A DNA stretch of 9,110 nt from Muribaculaceae bacterium (GTDB lineage Bacteria; Bacteroidota; Bacteroidia; Bacteroidales; Muribaculaceae): contig JAIDJJ010000585.1 in NCBI GenBank assembly GCA_029052265.1, positions 1 through 9,110 on the forward strand, read 5' to 3'. Below the pieces are notes generated by a model that did no database searches, was not told where the DNA came from, and saw only the letters and a program-made list of their open reading frames with translations. The translations under genes were made by a program, and so were the position numbers. This document shows, in pieces, positions 6,288-9,110 of this stretch. How positions within the stretch are numbered: the stretch's first letter is position 1; the number at the start of each line of letters is the position of its first letter.

Positions 6288-6390
6288 TTTGTACCTATCA
6301 CGACATAAGCCTACATTTCAATACTTTATATTAAATAGAGGCTAAAATACGGATGTTTTTGGCACTGAAACGATAGATAAAAAAAATGCG

Positions 6391-6426
6391 TTTTGGACAT
6401 TTTTTGCATCTTTTTGGACGTTTTTT
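6391..6426. repeat. Two 15-bp direct repeats, 21-bp period, within a short inverted repeat
   Basis: TTTTGGACATTTTTT (6391-6405) and TTTTGGACGTTTTTT (6412-6426) differ at one base and start 21 bp apart. ACTGAAA at 6364-6370 and TTTCAGT at 6424-6430 are inverted copies that enclose the pair. The unit could be an operator-type site between the divergent NVEALA and adhesin-like genes, but no protein can be named. Confidence 0.45.
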
Positions 6427-6452
6427 CAGTCTCTGAGCCCTCCTTTACTATG

Positions 6453-6593
6453 CTATTTTTTGAAAAGCATACCCGGCAGTTCCTCCTTCCTTTCCGATGT
6501 AGAGCGGCTCAAACTTGACTTAAGTCGTGATTTGCGGTTATAGAAAGTCTCCGGATGAATCTTAAAAATCAGGCATAGCGATTCTACCGACAT
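6453..6593 (-). pseudogene. Probable C-terminal stub of an HTH regulator
   Basis: The frame opens after a TGA near 6626 and, from ATG 6593, gives 46 residues: MSVESLCLIFKIHPETFYNR followed by KSRLKSSLSRSTSERKEE and a Lys-Lys end before TAG. The sequence has the rhythm of a helix-turn-helix (SVESLCLIFKIHPETFYNRKSRLK) like the C-terminal HTH of Bacteroidales TPR or sensor-type regulators, and ends as such proteins do. Upstream the frame is interrupted and merges with the palindromic repeat at 6644, so the rest of the gene is absent. It might be a tiny real gene or chance. Confidence 0.35.
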
Positions 6594-6643
6594 ACCCAAA
6601 TAAAGCAAAAGCAATAAAAAGCAGCCTCAAAAGAAGTGTTAAG

Positions 6644-6768
6644 GTTAGGGGAACGTATGTTAGGGGCACGTGGTCTCTCCGAGACCACGTCGTGCAGAAG
6701 AATCTGTGTGCCGATAAAGTTGCCTGAGTCGTTTGCCCTGCGTCGGCTCGGAGAGCCGACACGCCCCT
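6644..6768. repeat. Paired-hairpin palindromic repeat (REP/MITE-like)
   Basis: GTTAGGGGAACGT (6644-6656) and GTTAGGGGCACGT (6659-6671) are 15-bp-period direct repeats. They lead into a 10-bp stem with TCC loop (ACGTGGTCTC 6668-6677 / 6681-6690). After 51 bases comes an 8-bp stem with GGA loop (GTCGGCTC 6742-6749 / 6753-6760) and then GCCCC, the inverse of the starting GGGGC. The heads of the two hairpins, CTCTCCGAG and CTCGGAGAG, are exact reverse complements. I infer a dispersed extragenic repeat; no protein coding is credible here. The remaining stretch, 6770-6955, shows nothing I can support. Confidence 0.55.
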
Positions 6769-6959
6769 GCCAAGAGATATGCTTTCCACATCAAAAAACT
6801 CCCGCCGCAGACCACTTGCTTAACAACGCACTCTCTCTTCTTCTGTAGCGTTGGAGGGGTTTTCAACAGCTCTGAAGCCATAGGTGACTACTCATATTTT
6901 GGATGCTTTTGGTATCTTTTCGTTGCGTTTATTGACACATTCATGCAGTCTGTCCACAC

Positions 6960-6993
6960 TTTGAGATGAAATATCTAAATATTATTAATTTTG
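6960..6993 (+). promoter_or_regulatory. Bacteroidetes-type promoter of the adhesin-like lipoprotein
   Basis: TTTG (6960-6963), then 22 bases, then TAATTTTG (6986-6993), match the -33 / -7 TAnnTTTG form; the spacer is one base longer than usual. ATG 7013 follows 19 bases later after an A/T-rich leader. Confidence 0.6.
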
Positions 6994-7012
6994 CAGTTAA
7001 AACTTCTTTTTA

Positions 7013-7873
7013 ATGAAACGTCTTTTCATCATATCGGTTGTATTGTGCTCCCTGTGCTTCGCTTGCTACAGGGAAACCCAGACTGTACAACCATCGCTGA
7101 TGGAAGCTTCAAAACAGGAACTCGCAGAAGCCATAGAAGAACGGGATCAATTGCTGGAGCTTGTAAAGGAAATAGCCGAGAGCATGGAAGAAGTGAAAGA
7201 TATAGAGAATATTATGTCTCTTAACAACCGCATGGCTGAAAACGACACTTGCGACCGTACGGATATTCTTGACGATATCGCTTCTGTGCAACGCACTCTG
7301 CAGCAACGACGTTTAAGATTAAACGATATGGAGAAAAAACTTGAAGAATCTTCTTTATATACGGATGAACTGAAGGGCGCGGTCTCGACGTTGCGTCGCC
7401 AGATAGATGGTGAGACCAAAACAATAGCCCGGTTGAAATCTATGGTTTCAAATGCTGAAGTAAAAATCGACTCGCTCAACAAAACGGTCGACTCGCTCAA
7501 CTCCAGGGTAGAGGAAGTGTCCATGGAAAGAGAATATATGGAAACTATGTCAAAACGTCTTGAAGATGAGCTGAACACATGCTATTTTGTGGCTGCCACA
7601 AAAGCTCAACTAAAGAAACACAACATCATAAAATCCGCTTTCCTCCAGAATGACAAAATCCTTGAGGGTGATTTTGATGAGTCTTTTTTTATTGTCAACG
7701 ACAAACGACACCTTGACACAATCAACCTTAATTCAAGTAAAGTAAGACTATTGACCCGACATCCCGGAAATTCTTATGAAATCATTGATAAGGACCGTAA
7801 TAAAATTTTAGTTATAACTTGTCCGGAAAAATTCTGGAGCCTGACCAACCATCTCGTAATTCAACTTGATTAA
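7013..7873 (+). CDS. Coiled-coil lipoprotein, Cbp1-like collagen-binding adhesin family
   Basis: The product is 286 residues. The signal peptide MKRLFIISVVLCSLCFAC ends in lipobox CFAC with Cys18 as the lipidation site, so the protein is anchored to a membrane, probably at the surface. Residues about 30-190 are heptad-rich helices (EELAEAIEERDQ-type, then KKLEESSLYTDELKG, DSLNKTVDSLNSRVEEV), a long coiled-coil stalk. The last 90 residues form a compact domain starting LNTCYFVAATKAQLKKHNI and containing DESFFIVNDKRHLDTI and ending FWSLTNHLVIQLD. This layout and C-terminal pattern resemble the Bacteroidales family named after Bacteroides fragilis Cbp1, a collagen-binding protein. Collagen binding here is inferred from memory of the family, not shown. 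It is a single-gene unit with its own promoter; the hairpin at 7918 at the IS end is the first terminator after it. Confidence 0.7.
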   Translation: MKRLFIISVVLCSLCFACYRETQTVQPSLMEASKQELAEAIEERDQLLELVKEIAESMEEVKDIENIMSLNNRMAENDTCDRTDILDDIASVQRTLQQRRLRLNDMEKKLEESSLYTDELKGAVSTLRRQIDGETKTIARLKSMVSNAEVKIDSLNKTVDSLNSRVEEVSMEREYMETMSKRLEDELNTCYFVAATKAQLKKHNIIKSAFLQNDKILEGDFDESFFIVNDKRHLDTINLNSSKVRLLTRHPGNSYEIIDKDRNKILVITCPEKFWSLTNHLVIQLD

Positions 7874-7917
7874 TAACTCTTGATCTAATTGTTTTTTTGT
7901 CACGATACGGTTCTTTG

Positions 7918-7950
7918 GAGACTGTCTAACAACCAAAGTTGGGCAGTCTC
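7918..7950 (+). terminator. Hairpin at left IS end, terminator for the adhesin-like gene
   Basis: GAGACTGTCTAAC (7918-7930) pairs with GTTGGGCAGTCTC (7938-7950) over 13 bp with two G-U pairs, loop AACCAAA, followed by TATTTTAT. The wobble pairs form only in + strand RNA, that is, in transcripts entering the IS from the gene at 7013. Confidence 0.6.
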
Positions 7951-7975
7951 TATTTTATACACAAAATTTGAAGAT

Positions 7976-8353
7976 TTAGGCTGCATTTGCCACTACTGAT
8001 ATAATCTTTGTATAAAAACTTAAATGAGGGGTGGTATAAAGCCTGCGGAAGCCCGGACGCTTCATGCCTGCAAGCCACATGAAATAGATATTCCTTTTGA
8101 ATAGTTCCTTGATACGCCGGGAGGAGTATACATTGCTCAGATAAGCGAATACCAGCACCTTGAGCATCATCCTGGGATTAAACGCACTGTTGCCGCCGCC
8201 CCGGTAGGTTGAGAGGATATCGCAGATGTCAAGACGGTCTATGACCGCATCAACAACCCTCACCATGTGGTTTTCGGGCACAAGTTCATCCAGCGATGGT
8301 GGAAGAAGCAGATTCTGTTTTCTATTGTCGGATTTTATTGCTAACTTTGCCAT
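7976..8353 (-). pseudogene. IS1182-family transposase, N-terminal remnant
   Basis: The product is 125 residues. Residues 13-100 match the start of IS1182-type transposases: NLLLPPSLDELVPENHMVRV, VIDRLDI, YRGGGNSAFNPRMMLKVLVF, YSSRRIKELFKRNI, FMWLAGMKRP. This covers the DUF772-type N-terminal domain. Family members are usually about 450-550 residues; the DDE catalytic domain is absent. After Pro100 the family pattern (D-H-x-T-I-N-R-F) is replaced by GFRRLYTTPHLSFYTKII. The stop lies about 45 bases from the left end of the element, so this tail may be the original C-terminus joined by an in-frame internal deletion. ATG 8353 lies behind a consensus promoter, so a short protein could still be made; it cannot catalyse transposition but could bind DNA. 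Confidence 0.8.
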
Positions 8354-8388
8354 GTTATGCCATGATTATTAGTGATTTTTTCGCAACA

Positions 8389-8419
8389 CAAATATACTGA
8401 AAATCTATGACATAACAAA
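8389..8419 (-). promoter_or_regulatory. Transposase promoter of the IS remnant
   Basis: On the - strand TTTG (8419-8416), 19 bases, then TATATTTG (8396-8389) exactly fit the Bacteroidetes consensus, about 36 bases before ATG 8353. The -33 box overlaps the left arm of the hairpin at 8418. Confidence 0.65.
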
Positions 8420-8452
8420 GGCTTTCATGCTTAAATTCAGCGTGAAAGCCTT
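8418..8452 (+). terminator. Internal IS hairpin with U-tract on the + strand
   Basis: AAGGCTTTCATGC (8418-8430) and GCGTGAAAGCCTT (8440-8452) form a 13-bp stem with one G-U pair and a 9-nt loop, followed on the + strand by ATTTTTTC. It would end + strand transcripts that cross the transposase antisense. Confidence 0.6.
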
Positions 8453-8476
8453 ATTTTTTCGCATGCCAGAATAATG

Positions 8477-8514
8477 AAAAGAGACCGTCTAAAACTTGTT
8501 AGACAGTCTCTTTT
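8477..8514 (-). terminator. Hairpin at right IS end, terminator for the convergent lipoprotein
   Basis: Arms 8477-8492 and 8499-8514 (AAAAGAGAC...) pair over 16 bp with a 6-nt loop. The single non-Watson-Crick position is a G-U pair only in - strand RNA, and a UUUU run follows in that direction. It lies 19 bases beyond the stop of the gene at 8533. Confidence 0.65.
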
Positions 8515-8532
8515 ATGACATTATTCCGGATT

Positions 8533-9042
8533 TCAGATTCCAAGCTGCGACTTAATTTCATCCATACGGTCAAGTGCCTCCGATGCGGGTATATCAAGCA
8601 TCTTGAACTCTGTCACAGATGCCCCGGGAATAATGGCATCTACCAATTCCTGCATCGAAGGGACTGACGGCAACTTTGCATACTCTTCAAATGTATATTT
8701 TGTAAACCGATATCCCTTCCCAAGACCTTGACGATTCAACCACCATCCGTTGCCTAATGAAACCGGGCGCGAGGATACGCTAATATCCGACGGGGCGGGG
8801 AAATATGTGAGACGCCCGTCTGAATCGACTCCCACAGCAACGTTGTCTCTGTAATCCCCGCTCATTTTGAATACACTCGCATTAAGCACAGCCGAGACCG
8901 GCTTAACACCGGATACAGGTTTTTTGTTTATTGTCAAAGATGTCACCACACTATCTGTTTTTGTTTCAGATGATGCCACTGTTTTGTGCGAACAAGCACA
9001 GCAAAACAATAAAACCGGCATTGCAAATATTATTTTGTTCAT
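8533..9042 (-). CDS. Uncharacterised Bacteroidales lipoprotein
   Basis: The product is 169 residues from ATG 9042, chosen because it gives a compact signal peptide (MNKIIFAMPVLLFCCAC) with lipobox CCAC and lipidated Cys17. An in-frame ATG at 9105 would add 21 residues ahead of it that do not fit an export signal. The mature part begins with a Ser/Thr/Lys-rich linker and continues into a small domain with SGDYRDNVAVGVDSDGRLTY, FPAPSDISVSSRPVSLGNGW, then WLNRQGLGKGYRFTKYTFEE and a helical end (LPSVPSMQELVDAIIPGASV). I recognise the NGWWLNRQG...FTKYT pattern from unnamed Bacteroidetes proteins but know no function. It converges on the adhesin-like gene with the IS remnant between. No clear promoter is seen in 9043-9110. 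Confidence 0.72.
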   Translation of the reverse strand: MNKIIFAMPVLLFCCACSHKTVASSETKTDSVVTSLTINKKPVSGVKPVSAVLNASVFKMSGDYRDNVAVGVDSDGRLTYFPAPSDISVSSRPVSLGNGWWLNRQGLGKGYRFTKYTFEEYAKLPSVPSMQELVDAIIPGASVTEFKMLDIPASEALDRMDEIKSQLGI

Positions 9043-9110
9043 TTTAATTAACATTCTCAATTGTGAATTTTTGTATAATTTTAAGTAAAATGCCATATAA
9101 AACATAAAAA

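Larger units (their letters stand above)
7918..8510. mobile_element. Internally deleted IS1182-family element, 593 bp, both ends present
   Basis: Exact 15-bp terminal inverted repeats GAGACTGTCTAACAA (7918-7932) and its complement (8496-8510) bound a 125-codon transposase remnant on the - strand, its promoter and an internal hairpin. Full IS1182-type elements are about 1.6-1.9 kb, so about two thirds is missing while both ends survive, which would let an intact relative move it in trans. I see no clean target duplication (left flank TCTTTG, right flank TTTTAT). Confidence 0.72.

Noticed and set aside
6562..6969. Several 60-80 codon frames across the palindromic repeat
   Set aside because: They run through hairpins on both strands, start in repeat sequence, and lack leaders or family signal; they are by-products of the palindromic structure.
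7911..8520. Target site duplication flanking the IS remnant
   Set aside because: Flanks TCTTTG and TTTTAT share only T-rich sequence; no exact duplication can be claimed.

Overview
The window looks like a Bacteroidales chromosome (Bacteroides- or Muribaculaceae-like; the genus cannot be resolved) carrying the end of a prophage or prophage remnant. Three things point there: promoters of the Bacteroidetes form TTTG / TAnnTTTG, A-rich leaders in place of Shine-Dalgarno sites, and Bacteroidales-type families (NVEALA-like peptide, lipoprotein beta-propeller, DUF1573, Cbp1-like lipoprotein, IS1182-type transposase).

Positions 1-4270 are visibly GC-rich and carry genes on the + strand only. They comprise a long tail fibre with a C-terminal S74 intramolecular chaperone (1-1935, 5' end outside the window), an uncharacterised phage protein (1939-2853) whose frame continues past a single amber codon into 2869-3321, two small phage proteins (3362-3685, 3727-4200), and a GTGA-coupled start of a further gene that dies at 4292, where composition turns AT-rich.

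Positions 4270-4452 form a junction zone. It holds a perfect 23-bp palindrome and three 12-bp direct repeats spaced 22-23 bp, then abuts a NVEALA-type gene broken after codon 14. This looks like a prophage or element end inserted into, or recombined with, a host small-peptide operon.

Positions 4453-6290 are that host operon on the - strand, read from 6290 downward: promoter, intact NVEALA-like secreted Cys-rich peptide (5995-6234), a stop-proximal hairpin, a lipoprotein with beta-propeller features (4730-5896), the C-terminal stub of a DUF1573 gene (4506-4721), and the broken second NVEALA copy.

Positions 6290-7012 are intergenic. They hold a 21-bp-period repeat, a probable C-terminal HTH gene stub and a paired-hairpin palindromic repeat. 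A consensus promoter then drives a coiled-coil lipoprotein resembling Cbp1 collagen-binding adhesins (7013-7873).

Positions 7918-8510 are a 593-bp internally deleted IS1182-type element with both 15-bp ends and its transposase promoter intact. Each end folds into a terminator-like hairpin, so it lies as a double terminator between the adhesin-like gene and a convergent lipoprotein of unknown function (8533-9042). The most interesting points are the lone amber in the phage protein, the junction at the broken NVEALA gene, and the self-insulating IS relic.
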